Of a stretch of DNA of 32,660 nt, positions 24,604 through 32,660 are shown in pieces (positions within the stretch are counted from its first letter, which is position 1; the number at the start of each line of letters is the position of its first letter). The position numbers and the translations under genes were made by a program. The notes under the pieces are model-generated. The model saw only the letters and a list, made by a program, of their open reading frames with translations, did no database searches and was not told where the DNA came from. Source of the stretch: an uncultured Chloroflexota bacterium (lineage in GTDB: Bacteria; Chloroflexota; Chloroflexia; Chloroflexales; Chloroflexaceae); the NCBI GenBank assembly GCA_937120965.1, contig CAKZKA010000219.1:1-32660 (forward strand), given 5' to 3'.

Positions 24604-27600
24604 ATGAGCAAGAAGCCTATGACCACCACCCCACCAACCCTCGCCGTGCGCGCGCAGCTTGTCGAGGCGCTCAGGCTCGACCTGATCGGCCCCGGCGCCG
24701 GGCGCCCCCTGGCTGCCGAGCAGCTCCCCGAGACGTTGCGCCCGGCCACCTGGTACCTGACCGGCTTCCTCATCCCCTCCGGCACCCCTGCCGCGCAGGC
24801 TTGCGATCCCGATGAAGACGACGAACCGGAGACGGTCGCCGCGCAGGCCGGCCTCGACCAGGAGGCCCAGGAGGACCGCCGGGCGGCCAGGAAGGGCTTC
24901 TTCCCCTCGTCCATCGGCCTGACCTTCCTGGTCTCCGCCGAGACCCACGCGCTCACCGTCACCTTCCGCTGGGGCGACTACCGGCTCGAGGCGCCGGAGC
25001 CGTCGGAGCAGACGGGGCATGATCGCGCGCATATCGCGCCGAGCGCCAGCGAAGCGTCCCGGTTGTCTGACGCCAGGACCCTTCGCGGCGCTCAGGGTGA
25101 CAGGAGTCTCGGTGAGAATACCGATGCAGTGTCTCAGGATGACCAGCCGGCATCAACTGACGGCGCTGCTGCGAACCCTCAGGGCGGCAAGGAGCAGCCG
25201 AAGGTCTGGCAGCGCATTCAGCGCGAGGAGTCGCTGCGCGTGGCGCTGAGTGGCGTCCCGCACGCCGTGCGGGACGTGCCGAACTCGGGTGGCTTGCAGT
25301 ACCAGGTGATCGAACGCCCGATCAGTGTCCTCGGGCGCAACCTGCCCCTGCCGCCGGGCGTCCGCGCCGTCTCGATTTACTTTATCAACAACCGCCCGCC
25401 CGCGCACGACCCGCCCGATCCGGCCTACGCCTTCCAGGCGGAGATCGAGGTGCGCAGCGAGCAACCCTTCGTGGCTCGCCCCGACCTGAGCGGCGTGCAG
25501 GCCCAGGAGTGGGACGACCTGGTGGCCGATCTGCACTACGCCGGCATCCCGGAGTATGCCGTCGGCCACGCCGTCTCCGCCGACTGGGAGCTGTGCGACG
25601 GCGCGTGCCGGCTCCTGCGCACGGCCTGGATCCCGAGCGCCGAAGTCGAGAAGACCGTCACCGTCACCGTGCCGGGCGTCGAGCTGCGCATGGACGCGCT
25701 GGGCGCCCTGGCCGACGGCGCGGCAGCCGAGGCGGCCCTGCGTCCGCTGGTCGCCGCCTACCGCGGCTGGCTGGACGGGCAGGAGGCCGCGGCGGCGCAA
25801 CTCGAGGGAACCCGACGCGAGACCGCGATGGAGCTGGTCCGTCAGGCCCGGCGCGCCGCCGCGCGCATCGAGCGCGGCATTGACCTGCTGGCCCGCTCGC
25901 CCGAGGCCCTCGACGCCTTCTGCACCGCCAACCGGGCGGTGGCCCGCGCCCTGCGCACGCGCAACGGCATCGAGCACCCTCAGTGGCGCGCCTTCCAGCT
26001 CGCCTTCATCCTGCTCAACCTGCCCGGCCTGGCCGACCCGGGCGACAGCGACCGCGCCACGGTTGACCTGCTCTTCTTCCCCACCGGCGGCGGCAAGACC
26101 GAGGCCTACCTGGGGCTGGCCGCCTTCGCCATGGTGCTGCGCCGCTTGCGCCATCCCGACGACGACGGCAAGGCCGGCGCCGGCGTAAGTGTGATTATGC
26201 GCTACACCCTCCGCCTCCTCACCCTCGACCAGCTCGCACGCGCCGCCGGCCTGGTCTGCGCCCTGGAGCTGGAGCGCGCAGCGGCGCCGGAGCGCTACGG
26301 CGCATGGCCCTTCGAGATCGGCCTCTGGGTCGGCAAAGGCGCGACCCCGAACACACTGGGCGAGAAGGGCGACAAACGGGACGACACCGCCCGCGCCCTG
26401 CTGCGGCGCTACAAGAGCAACCCGCGGGGCAACCCCGCGCCGATCCCGCTGGAGAGCTGCCCCTGGTGCGGCACGCGCTTTACGCCCGCCTCGTTCAGCC
26501 TGCTGCCCAACGACGACAAGCCAAACGAGCTACGCATCGTCTGTAGCAACTTCGCCTGCGACTTCACCCGCCAGCGCCCGCTGCCCATCCTCGCCGTTGA
26601 CGAGGCGATCTACCGCCGCCTACCGGCCTTCCTGATCGCCACGGTGGACAAATTCGCCACCCTGCCCTGGACCGGACCCAGCGGCGCGCTACTCGGCGGC
26701 GCCGACCGTCACGACAGCGCCGGCTTCTACGGGGCCGCCGAGCCGAAGCGAGGCCAACCGCTCAGCCAGCCGCTGGCCCCGCCCGACCTGATCATCCAGG
26801 ACGAACTGCACCTGATCTCCGGCCCCCTGGGCACCATGGCCGGCCTCTACGAGACCGTGATTGACGCGCTGTGCGCGCGCGAGCTTGACGGAGCGAAGAT
26901 CGGCCCGAAGATCGTCGCCTCGACGGCCACCGTGCGCCGGGCGCAGGACCAGATCCAGGCCCTTTTCGGCCGCTCGCTCACCCAGATCTTCCCCCCGCCC
27001 GGCCCGGATCGGCGCGACTCATTCTTCGCGCGCACCGCGCCCGCCAGCGAAACGCCGGCCCGCCAGTACCTCGGCATCGCCGCCCAGGGCCGCAGCCCCA
27101 AAGTCATGATGCGCAAAGCCTGGCTGGCCCTGATGGGCGCCGCCCAGCGCGCCTATCTCGATGCCGGCGGCGATGGCAACGCCGAGAACCCCGCCGACCC
27201 CTACATGACCGTGCTCGGCTACTTCAACAACCTGCGCGAACTCGGCGGCGCGCGGCGCATCCTCGAGGAAGAGGTGCAGAACACCGTCAAGAGCTACGGC
27301 AGCCGCAAGCGCGTTAACGAGACTGTGGGACTCTTCGCCGACCGTACCCGCTTCAGCGAGGTGCTCGAACTGACCTCGCGCGTCTCCACCGACCAGGTGG
27401 CCGAGGCCCGCCGTCGCCTGGGCGCGCCCTTCCACCAGCTCGACGACCGGGTTGACTGCGCCCTGGCCACCAACATGATCTCGGTTGGTCTCGACATCCC
27501 GCGCCTCGGCCTGATGCTGGTCATCGGCCAGCCCATGCTTACCGCCGAGTACATCCAGGCCACCAGCCGCGTCGGGCGCGACGACCGCCGCCCGGGGCTG

Positions 27601-28173
27601 GTCGTCACCCTGCTCAACATCCACAAACCGCGCGACCGCTCGCACTACGAGCGCTTCCGCCACTACCACGAGACCTTCTACCGCTCCGTCGAGGCCACCA
27701 GCGTCACCCCCTTCGCGGCCCGCGCCCTCGACCGTGGCTTTGCCGGGGCGCTGGTGGCCCTGGCCCGCCACGCCGAGCCGTCGCTCAGCCCGCCGGACGG
27801 CGTGGCCCGGATCGCGCAGGTGCGCGCGACCCTCGAGGGCTATCTCATCGACATCTTTCAGCAGCGCGTGCGGCTCCAGGCCTTCGACGCCGCCGAATGC
27901 AACGAGCGGCTGCGCGCGGTGCAGAACCGCGTCGTTGACCTGCTCGACGCCTGGCGGCAGATCATCGAGGCGTACCAGGAGGCCGGGGTGGCCGTGCAGT
28001 ACCAGGCCTACGAGGGCAGCCGCAACGCCAGGCCGCTGCTGCGCGACCCGCTGGAGAAGACCTTCGACTCGGACCACGCGCGCAAGTTCCGCGCCGGCCG
28101 CTCGCTCCGCGACGTCGAGCCTGACGTCAACCTCTTCCTGCGCGACGCCAACAACCAGCCGGTGGAAGAATAA
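24604..28173 (+). CDS. drmA: DISARM core helicase DrmA
   Basis: A 1189-residue helicase, one of three DISARM core proteins; in studied systems it forms a DNA-loading complex with DrmB. Walker A is FFPTGGGKTEAY (Lys498), and motif II is Asp733-Glu-Leu-His in IIQDELHLISGPLG. The second lobe has ATNMISVGLDIPRLGLM and EYIQATSRVGRD (about 985). A zinc ribbon (Cys619, Cys622, Cys647, Cys652) lies between the motor motifs. Residues about 140-197 are a low-complexity Ser/Asp/Gln-rich insert, partly made of a dispersed DNA repeat read in frame. ATG 24604 directly follows a CTTTGCGTTCTTT repeat and lacks a ribosome site. ATG 24619 (MTTTPP) is a credible alternative. It lies 134 bp before drmB. Confidence 0.92.
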   Translation: MSKKPMTTTPPTLAVRAQLVEALRLDLIGPGAGRPLAAEQLPETLRPATWYLTGFLIPSGTPAAQACDPDEDDEPETVAAQAGLDQEAQEDRRAARKGFFPSSIGLTFLVSAETHALTVTFRWGDYRLEAPEPSEQTGHDRAHIAPSASEASRLSDARTLRGAQGDRSLGENTDAVSQDDQPASTDGAAANPQGGKEQPKVWQRIQREESLRVALSGVPHAVRDVPNSGGLQYQVIERPISVLGRNLPLPPGVRAVSIYFINNRPPAHDPPDPAYAFQAEIEVRSEQPFVARPDLSGVQAQEWDDLVADLHYAGIPEYAVGHAVSADWELCDGACRLLRTAWIPSAEVEKTVTVTVPGVELRMDALGALADGAAAEAALRPLVAAYRGWLDGQEAAAAQLEGTRRETAMELVRQARRAAARIERGIDLLARSPEALDAFCTANRAVARALRTRNGIEHPQWRAFQLAFILLNLPGLADPGDSDRATVDLLFFPTGGGKTEAYLGLAAFAMVLRRLRHPDDDGKAGAGVSVIMRYTLRLLTLDQLARAAGLVCALELERAAAPERYGAWPFEIGLWVGKGATPNTLGEKGDKRDDTARALLRRYKSNPRGNPAPIPLESCPWCGTRFTPASFSLLPNDDKPNELRIVCSNFACDFTRQRPLPILAVDEAIYRRLPAFLIATVDKFATLPWTGPSGALLGGADRHDSAGFYGAAEPKRGQPLSQPLAPPDLIIQDELHLISGPLGTMAGLYETVIDALCARELDGAKIGPKIVASTATVRRAQDQIQALFGRSLTQIFPPPGPDRRDSFFARTAPASETPARQYLGIAAQGRSPKVMMRKAWLALMGAAQRAYLDAGGDGNAENPADPYMTVLGYFNNLRELGGARRILEEEVQNTVKSYGSRKRVNETVGLFADRTRFSEVLELTSRVSTDQVAEARRRLGAPFHQLDDRVDCALATNMISVGLDIPRLGLMLVIGQPMLTAEYIQATSRVGRDDRRPGLVVTLLNIHKPRDRSHYERFRHYHETFYRSVEATSVTPFAARALDRGFAGALVALARHAEPSLSPPDGVARIAQVRATLEGYLIDIFQQRVRLQAFDAAECNERLRAVQNRVVDLLDAWRQIIEAYQEAGVAVQYQAYEGSRNARPLLRDPLEKTFDSDHARKFRAGRSLRDVEPDVNLFLRDANNQPVEE
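25045..25103 (-). repeat. Dispersed repeat embedded in frame in drmA
   Basis: On the minus strand this begins GTCACCCTGAGCGCCGCGAA and then GGGTCC, matching the intergenic copy at 8559-8588 with few changes. It encodes part of a flexible-looking segment (SEASRLSDARTLRGAQGD) without breaking the frame. Confidence 0.65.
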
Positions 28174-28279
28174 TCCCAGATGGAATATGGAGACACCGCA
28201 TCGTTCAGATCGTCCCCACAACTCTGCTCCACCCAGGGCTCTGTGGAGCTGTAGCGCTGTGGAAGCGCAGAACCGTCCA

Positions 28280-28307
28280 CAATCTAAAATCTAAAATCTA
28301 AAATCGT
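28280..28307 (+). repeat. (AATCTAAA)n octamers abutting the drmB start
   Basis: Three tandem AATCTAAA units end two or three bases before the drmB ATG, where a ribosome binding site would normally lie. The same octamer is found at the ends of the inverted-repeat element between drmMI and drmA. The AT-rich, unstructured tract could allow ribosome entry without a Shine-Dalgarno sequence. A GCTCCAC/GTGGAGC hairpin lies about 45 bp further upstream. Confidence 0.65.
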
Positions 28308-30101
28308 ATGCCTAAAAAACCACACGGACAACTTCGCCGCAGCCAGCTCCTGACCACCTACGGGCCAGGCGCGCTCTTCGACCTGCCGCGCCACTCGGCG
28401 ATTGTCGGCGGCCTCGACGCCTGGCCGAAGCCAGGCGATCTTGAGGAGATCAGCGAGCCACGCCTGGCGCGCAAGATCCAGCAGATCACGCAGGTGATCA
28501 ACCCCAGGCTCTACGCGCCGCCGGCCGCCGACGACACCCCGGGCGCTGCGCCCATCGGCATCGGCGTCTACCGCTTCCCCGAATGGTTCGTCGTCCAGGA
28601 GGACAGCGCGCCGGGCGCCCGCAGTCGCTCGCGACGCCTGGCGCATCGCAAAGCCCTCGACACGCGCAGCCGCTTCGAGGGCAAGCCAGTGGTCGCCACC
28701 CGCTTCGTGGCCGCCTGCTCCCACGGCCACGTTGACGATATCAACTGGCGCGTCTTCGTCCACGGCAGCACCGACTGCCGGCGCCAGCTCTGGCTGGACG
28801 AACTCGGCACCAGCGGCGACCTGGGCGACCTGGTGGTGCGCTGCGAGTGCGGCAAACAGCGCCGGATGATCGAGGCGACCAATCGCGACGCGCGCCCCCT
28901 GGGGCTCTGCACCGGGCGGCGACCATGGCTGGGGCCGAACAGCAACGAGCCCTGCGGCGAGCAGGCGCGCCTGCTGATCCGCACCGCCTCCAACGCCTAC
29001 TTCGCCCAGGCGCTCACCGTGCTCTCCATCCCCGAGCGCGACAGCGCCATTGACGGGGTGGTGGAGGAATTGTGGGGCGAGCTGGAGGTTGTCGAGCAGG
29101 CCTATGACCTCGGCGTGGTGAAACGCAAGGCCCGGGTCGCCCAGAAGCTGGCGCCCTTCGCCGACAACGAGATCCTGGCCGCGATCAGCCGCAAGCGCAG
29201 CGGGACACTCCAGCCCGAGAAGCCGCTCAAACAGGTCGAACTCGACGCCATCCTGGCCGCGCCGGAGGGCTACGGCGAGGATGTGCCGCTCAACGAAGAC
29301 TTCCACGTTCGGCGGCTGCCAGAGCACGTCTGGCGGCGCAGCGCGAGCAGCGCCGGCATCGCGGCGGTCTACCAGCTCCACCGGCTGCGCGAGGTGATGG
29401 CGCTGATCGGCTTCACGCGCTTCGAGGCGATCACCCCCGACATCAACGGCGAGTACGATCAGGAAGTCGAGCGCGCCGCGCTCGCCATCGAGCCGGGCTG
29501 GTTCCCGGCGGTCGAGAACCGCGGCGAGGGCATCTTCGTGCAGGTAGACGGTCAGGCCATCGGCCAGTGGCTGGAGCGACCGGCGGTGCAGCGACGCGTG
29601 GCGGCCCTGCTCGCCGGCCACGAGCAGTGGCAGATGAAGCGCAACACAACGCGCGACTTTCTGGGCGGCCCCTACATCCTGCTGCACACCCTCTCGCACA
29701 TGCTGCTCCAATCGCTGGCGCTGCGCTGCGGCTACCCCATGAGCGCCATCCGCGAACGGATCTACGCCGACCCGCAGGAGGGGCGCTACGGCATCCTGCT
29801 CTACACCGGCAGCCCCGACGCGGGCGGCACGCTTGGCGGGCTGGTGCAACAGGCGCGGGCAATTGAGGAGCATCTCGACCACGCCCTGCGCGCGGCGATG
29901 CTCTGCTCCAACGACCCGATCTGCGCCCAGCACACCCCCGACGACCCGCTGGAGGAGCGCTGGCTGCTGGGCGCGGCCTGCCACGGCTGTGTCCTGGTTG
30001 GCGAGCCCTCGTGCGAGATGCGTAACGACTACCTGGACCGCGCGCTGGTTGTCCCCGTGCTGGGCCTGGAGGACGCGGCCTTCTTCAACCCCGGGCTATG
30101 A
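28308..30101 (+). CDS. drmB: DISARM core protein DrmB (DUF1998)
   Basis: A 597-residue protein, partner of DrmA in the DISARM core complex. The N-terminus LRRSQLLTTYGPGALFDLP is characteristic of DrmB-like proteins. A Cys/His group follows in the first half (CSHGH, CRR, CECG). The C-terminal DUF1998 domain (about 460-585) starts near HTLSHMLLQSLALRCGYP. It carries the zinc-binding set Cys533, Cys539, Cys558, Cys561 and Cys569 in the pattern CxxxxxC...CxxC...SCE, ending NDYLDRAL. No catalytic motif is expected or seen. The ATG has no ribosome binding site; AATCTAAA repeats precede it. Its stop overlaps the drmC start as ATGA. Confidence 0.93.
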   Translation: MPKKPHGQLRRSQLLTTYGPGALFDLPRHSAIVGGLDAWPKPGDLEEISEPRLARKIQQITQVINPRLYAPPAADDTPGAAPIGIGVYRFPEWFVVQEDSAPGARSRSRRLAHRKALDTRSRFEGKPVVATRFVAACSHGHVDDINWRVFVHGSTDCRRQLWLDELGTSGDLGDLVVRCECGKQRRMIEATNRDARPLGLCTGRRPWLGPNSNEPCGEQARLLIRTASNAYFAQALTVLSIPERDSAIDGVVEELWGELEVVEQAYDLGVVKRKARVAQKLAPFADNEILAAISRKRSGTLQPEKPLKQVELDAILAAPEGYGEDVPLNEDFHVRRLPEHVWRRSASSAGIAAVYQLHRLREVMALIGFTRFEAITPDINGEYDQEVERAALAIEPGWFPAVENRGEGIFVQVDGQAIGQWLERPAVQRRVAALLAGHEQWQMKRNTTRDFLGGPYILLHTLSHMLLQSLALRCGYPMSAIRERIYADPQEGRYGILLYTGSPDAGGTLGGLVQQARAIEEHLDHALRAAMLCSNDPICAQHTPDDPLEERWLLGAACHGCVLVGEPSCEMRNDYLDRALVVPVLGLEDAAFFNPGL

Positions 30102-30895
30102 ACGACGTGCTGCTCGATCTGCCGTCCGGCACACGCGCGAAGCTCATCGCGGCGCTCGAGGGCGGCCATCTCGACCTGACGACCGGCCCCATCGGGCTGC
30201 GGGCCGCCCTGGGCCGCCTCGACAACCCCGAGGCAATCGCCGGCGCCCTGCGCGAGCTGCACGCGCTGGGCATGAGCGCCCGCGGAGCCGCAGCCGCGCT
30301 GCGGGCCATTGAACGGGTCATAGCGCGGCAACGCAAGCCCGACCTGGTGCTGTCGGGGTTGCAGGTTCCGGGCACATATGCGCGCGACACCCGCATCGTC
30401 TACGACGAACTGCTCGGCGCCGCCGAACGCAGCGTCTGGCTGAGCAGCTTCGTCTACCACAACGGGCCAAAGGTCTTCGAGACCCTGGCGCAGCGCATGG
30501 ACGAGCGACCGGAGTTGCAGGTCAACCTCCTGTTAAACATCCAGCGCCGGTGGGGCGATACAACCAGCAGCGAGCATCTGATCAGCGCCTTCGCGCACAC
30601 CTTCTGGCAGCAGGCCTGGCCGGGCCGCCGGCGTCCGCGGGTCTACTACGACCCGCGCTCCGTCGAGATCGACACGCCGGGCGCCGGGTCGAGCGGCAGA
30701 GCAGTGCTGCACGCCAAAGCGGCAGTGGTTGACGACGAGGCCCTCTTCATCACCTCGGCCAACCTGACCGAGGCGGCCAGCGCGCGCAACATCGAGCTGG
30801 GCGTACTACTCCGCGACCGCAGCATAGCCCTCACCGTAGTCAGCTACTTCCAGCGCCTGATCGACACCGAACATCTGCGGCTGCTGCCAGGGTGA
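30098..30895 (+). CDS. drmC: DISARM phospholipase D-like protein DrmC
   Basis: A 265-residue protein of the PLD superfamily, the last DISARM core gene and a presumed nuclease. One HKD motif is visible: His205-Ala-Lys207 ... Asp212, followed by ITSANLTEAA and RNIELGVLL, the usual PLD continuation. A single HKD motif means two chains are needed for one active site. The N-terminal 95 or so residues are helical and include a possible helix-hairpin-like segment (LRELHALGMSARGAAAAL). The 4-bp ATGA overlap with drmB indicates coupled translation. A strong hairpin lies 92 bp downstream and may end the operon. Confidence 0.92.
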   Translation: MNDVLLDLPSGTRAKLIAALEGGHLDLTTGPIGLRAALGRLDNPEAIAGALRELHALGMSARGAAAALRAIERVIARQRKPDLVLSGLQVPGTYARDTRIVYDELLGAAERSVWLSSFVYHNGPKVFETLAQRMDERPELQVNLLLNIQRRWGDTTSSEHLISAFAHTFWQQAWPGRRRPRVYYDPRSVEIDTPGAGSSGRAVLHAKAAVVDDEALFITSANLTEAASARNIELGVLLRDRSIALTVVSYFQRLIDTEHLRLLPG

Positions 30896-30986
30896 GGCCG
30901 CGGAGCGCCCGGCTCCACATCCACCGCGGGGCCGAAGGACCAGCAGCGCATCAGAACGCCATCCGCCAGAAACGCTCCACCCGAAA

Positions 30987-31013
30987 GGAAGGGGAAACCC
31001 GCTTTCCCCTTCC
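30987..31013 (+). terminator. Perfect 11-bp hairpin downstream of the DISARM operon
   Basis: GGAAGGGGAAA (30987-30997) pairs perfectly with TTTCCCCTTCC (31003-31013) across loop CCCGC. It contains a variant of the GGGGAAACCCGGTTTCCCC core. There is no T-run after it, so it may act as a weak terminator, an mRNA end stabiliser, or simply be a repeat copy. Confidence 0.4.
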
Positions 31014-31121
31014 CCAACCCCGAACGCTGACAGATTCCCCTTATTTCTTAAACACCGCGATTGACAGCAATTTTACAGCAAATCTGTGCAAGACCCTCTA
31101 GGATTCTTCGTTCTTATTGGA

Positions 31122-31127
31122 TATAAT
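31122..31127 (+). promoter_or_regulatory. Putative -10 box for the L,D-transpeptidase gene
   Basis: A consensus TATAAT lies in GGATATAATGG. No good -35 box is found 16-18 bp upstream. A TTGACA at 31061 is too far away to pair with it. If used, transcription would start near 31134, just before the first leader hairpin. Confidence 0.4.
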
Positions 31128-31135
31128 GGAAAAAA

Positions 31136-31177
31136 TGTCGCGTAGCGACAGTTACAACTGTAAAGTGTAACGTCGCT
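31136..31177 (+). promoter_or_regulatory. Leader with two mutually exclusive hairpins
   Basis: Hairpin 1 is TGTCGC-GTA-GCGACA (31136-31150). Hairpin 2 pairs AGCGAC and GTTACA (31144-31149, 31151-31156) with TGTAAC and GTCGCT (31166-31171, 31172-31177). It is a 12-bp stem with a one-base bulge. The GCGAC segment is needed by both, so only one can form. The TTACA-AC-TGTAA palindrome could also be a protein site. Hairpin 2 ends 9 nt before the GAGG ribosome site. Confidence 0.5.
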
Positions 31178-31195
31178 CAAATGTGCGAGGATCGT

Positions 31196-32419
31196 ATGCA
31201 GAGCCGCCGCCTTATGCCGGCGCTTGCGCTGACGCTCGCCGCGCTCTGCCTGGGCGCGGGGATGGGTTGGGCGCGCGCCGCTGCCGTCCGGCGCCCCGCC
31301 GCCGATTTTCCCGCCCCGATGAGCTACGCCGAGGCCCGCAACGTCGTCGAAACCGCCCGCGCCCGCGAGACCGCGCTCCGGGCAGCGGCCCGGCAACAGG
31401 TATCAGCCATTGACCCGGCGCAATTGCCGCTGCTCCAGACGATCTACTTTCCTGCGACCGGACACCATCTGAGCAATCGCAGCGGCTTTCTCGACTTCTG
31501 GCGCGCCAACGGGCAGCTTCACATCTTCGGCTATCCAATCACCGAGGAGTTTGTCGAGCAGGGCCGGATCGTGCAGTACTTCGAGCGCGCCCGCTTCGAG
31601 TATAGCCCGGAGCACGCCGGCACGCCCGATCAAGTGCAACTCGGACTGCTGGGCCGCGAAATCCTCGAGGTGCAGGGCTTCCCCGGCGGTATTGATGACC
31701 CCCAGAATGGCGCCCGCTATTTTCCCGAAACGCGCCACAGCCTCTGGGGCGAGTTTCGCCGCGTGTGGGAGCGCCGCGGCGACCTGCGCATCTTCGGCTA
31801 TCCGCTCAGCGAGGTGGTGGACGAAGACGGGCGCAGCGTGCAGTACTTCGAGCGGGCCAGGTTCGTCTACTTCCCCGAGGATCTGCCCCCCTTCTTCCAG
31901 AGCATGCAGGCCGCCAACGGCTTCAATCTCAGCAGCCTGTTCGAGGTGCAGTTCAGCGACCTGGGGCGCCAACTGGCCAACCTCCGCGGCCTGAACATCG
32001 CCCCCGTACCTCAACTCGACGGCGCGCTCATCTGGGACCCCGCGATCTGGGAGCGCCGGATCGAGGTCAATTTGAGCGAGCAGTGGCTCAGCGCATACGA
32101 AGGCGATCTACTGGTCTTTCGCGCGCCCGTTGCCACCGGACGCGATGGCTTCAACACCCCGGTCGGCGACTATGCCATCTACGCGAAGTACGATATGCAG
32201 ACCATGTTCGGCTGCATGGGCGGCGAGTGCTGGAACGTGCCGAACATCCCCTGGGTGCAGTACGTGGTGGGCGGCGTGGCGCTTCACGGCACCTACTGGC
32301 ACAACAGCCACGGCACCGGCGTGCGCCCGTCCCACGGCTGCATCAATCTGCGCATCGAAGATGCCCAGTGGCTCTACGAGTGGGCCGACGTAGGCACGCG
32401 CGTGGTGATCAGCTATTAA
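31196..32419 (+). CDS. Secreted L,D-transpeptidase (YkuD domain) with two FGYP-type repeats
   Basis: A 407-residue exported protein predicted to cross-link or modify peptidoglycan outside the membrane. A signal peptide (MPALALTLAALCLGAGMGWARA) is followed by two copies of a roughly 70-residue module. Copy 1 is about 83-150, with FWRANGQLHIFGYPITEEF and VQYFERARFEYSPE. Copy 2 is about 173-230, with VWERRGDLRIFGYPLSEVV and VQYFERARFVYFPE. To my knowledge this module is typical of Chloroflexota surface proteins and may bind the cell wall. The YkuD domain (about 278-407) has VALHGTYWHN and the catalytic SHGCINLR with Cys382. I chose ATG 31196, with GAGG 5 nt upstream, over ATG 31181. It is probably independent of the DISARM operon. 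Confidence 0.9.
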   Translation: MQSRRLMPALALTLAALCLGAGMGWARAAAVRRPAADFPAPMSYAEARNVVETARARETALRAAARQQVSAIDPAQLPLLQTIYFPATGHHLSNRSGFLDFWRANGQLHIFGYPITEEFVEQGRIVQYFERARFEYSPEHAGTPDQVQLGLLGREILEVQGFPGGIDDPQNGARYFPETRHSLWGEFRRVWERRGDLRIFGYPLSEVVDEDGRSVQYFERARFVYFPEDLPPFFQSMQAANGFNLSSLFEVQFSDLGRQLANLRGLNIAPVPQLDGALIWDPAIWERRIEVNLSEQWLSAYEGDLLVFRAPVATGRDGFNTPVGDYAIYAKYDMQTMFGCMGGECWNVPNIPWVQYVVGGVALHGTYWHNSHGTGVRPSHGCINLRIEDAQWLYEWADVGTRVVISY

Positions 32420-32438
32420 GCCTGGTTTCAGCAGGGCT

Positions 32439-32578
32439 CATCGGGACGCCACACGCAAGCGCCCCCCTCTCCCGCAAGGGAGAGGGGGGATGGGGGGGTG
32501 AGGACCTCTCCCCTCTCCGTCCAGCGGCGAGGGCAGAACAGTCATTGGGACGCTACACGCGAGCACCCCCCTCTCCCT
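32439..32578. repeat. Direct repeat with long hairpin downstream of the L,D-transpeptidase gene
   Basis: A ~35-bp unit (CAT[C/T]GGGACGC[C/T]ACACGC then CCCCCCTCTCCC) begins at 32439 and again at 32543, 104 bp apart. The first copy continues into a perfect 12-bp hairpin with a GCAA tetraloop (32462-32473 with 32478-32489). No T-run follows. The hairpin may stabilise or end the transcript. The last ~80 bp of the window show no gene. Confidence 0.65.
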
Positions 32579-32660
32579 GAGCGGGCATACCCGTACCCAA
32601 AACAGTTAGTCTGGGTGTGGCCGATCGGGAGAATCGGGAGCGGGGGGCGGGTGCTGCATA

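Larger units (their letters stand above)
30896..31195. other. 300-bp gap between drmC and the L,D-transpeptidase gene
   Basis: It contains a long hairpin (30987-31013), then markedly AT-rich DNA with a TTGACA at 31061, a TATAAT at 31122, and two overlapping hairpins before the next gene. No gene is present. The drop in GC marks the end of the DISARM block. Confidence 0.6.

Overview
The window is high-GC DNA, very probably from a member of the Chloroflexota (filamentous Chloroflexus/Roseiflexus type). The best lineage clue is the L,D-transpeptidase at the right end. It carries two copies of an 'IFGYP...VQYFERARF' module that, to my knowledge, is common in secreted Chloroflexota proteins. The dense, hairpin-rich intergenic repeat families also fit. 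The assignment is inference; no marker gene fixes the genus.

Region 1 (about 0.2-9.0 kb) is a leftward gene cluster. In transcription order it holds a small DUF5132-like membrane protein, a small HMA-like metal-binding protein, a 1210-residue Ca2+-type P-type ATPase with extra N-terminal domains, a divergent S-adenosylmethionine synthetase overlapping the ATPase by 11 bp, and phosphoenolpyruvate carboxylase. Region 2 (about 9.1-14.6 kb) holds a deazaflavin (F420)-dependent-type oxidoreductase gene coupled by an ATGA overlap to a large secreted clan-A glycoside hydrolase with two inserted carbohydrate-binding-like segments. A convergent GH1 beta-glucosidase lies opposite. Region 3 (14.6-16.1 kb) contains dispersed repeats, a tRNA-His with a clear promoter, a small lipoprotein remnant, and two near-identical tandem copies of a 153-bp palindromic element.

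Region 4 (16.17-30.90 kb) is a complete class 1 DISARM anti-phage locus in canonical order: a small HTH regulator, then drmD (SNF2-type helicase), drmMI (adenine methyltransferase), drmA (helicase), drmB (DUF1998) and drmC (PLD nuclease). DISARM itself is described. What looks unusual is the wiring. Between drmD and drmMI a duplicated segment creates two tiny ORFs, each with its own GGAG. They are linked head to tail by TGATG, TGATG and ATGA stop/start overlaps that end exactly at the drmMI start, which has no ribosome binding site of its own. The drmMI-drmA gap holds a 255-bp element with 37-bp inverted repeats enclosing a G-quadruplex-capable heptamer array. Both drmD and drmA carry dispersed-repeat-like sequence in frame inside linker regions.

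Region 5 (30.9-32.66 kb) is a secreted L,D-transpeptidase. Its short leader can fold into two mutually exclusive hairpins, followed by more dispersed repeats at the window end.
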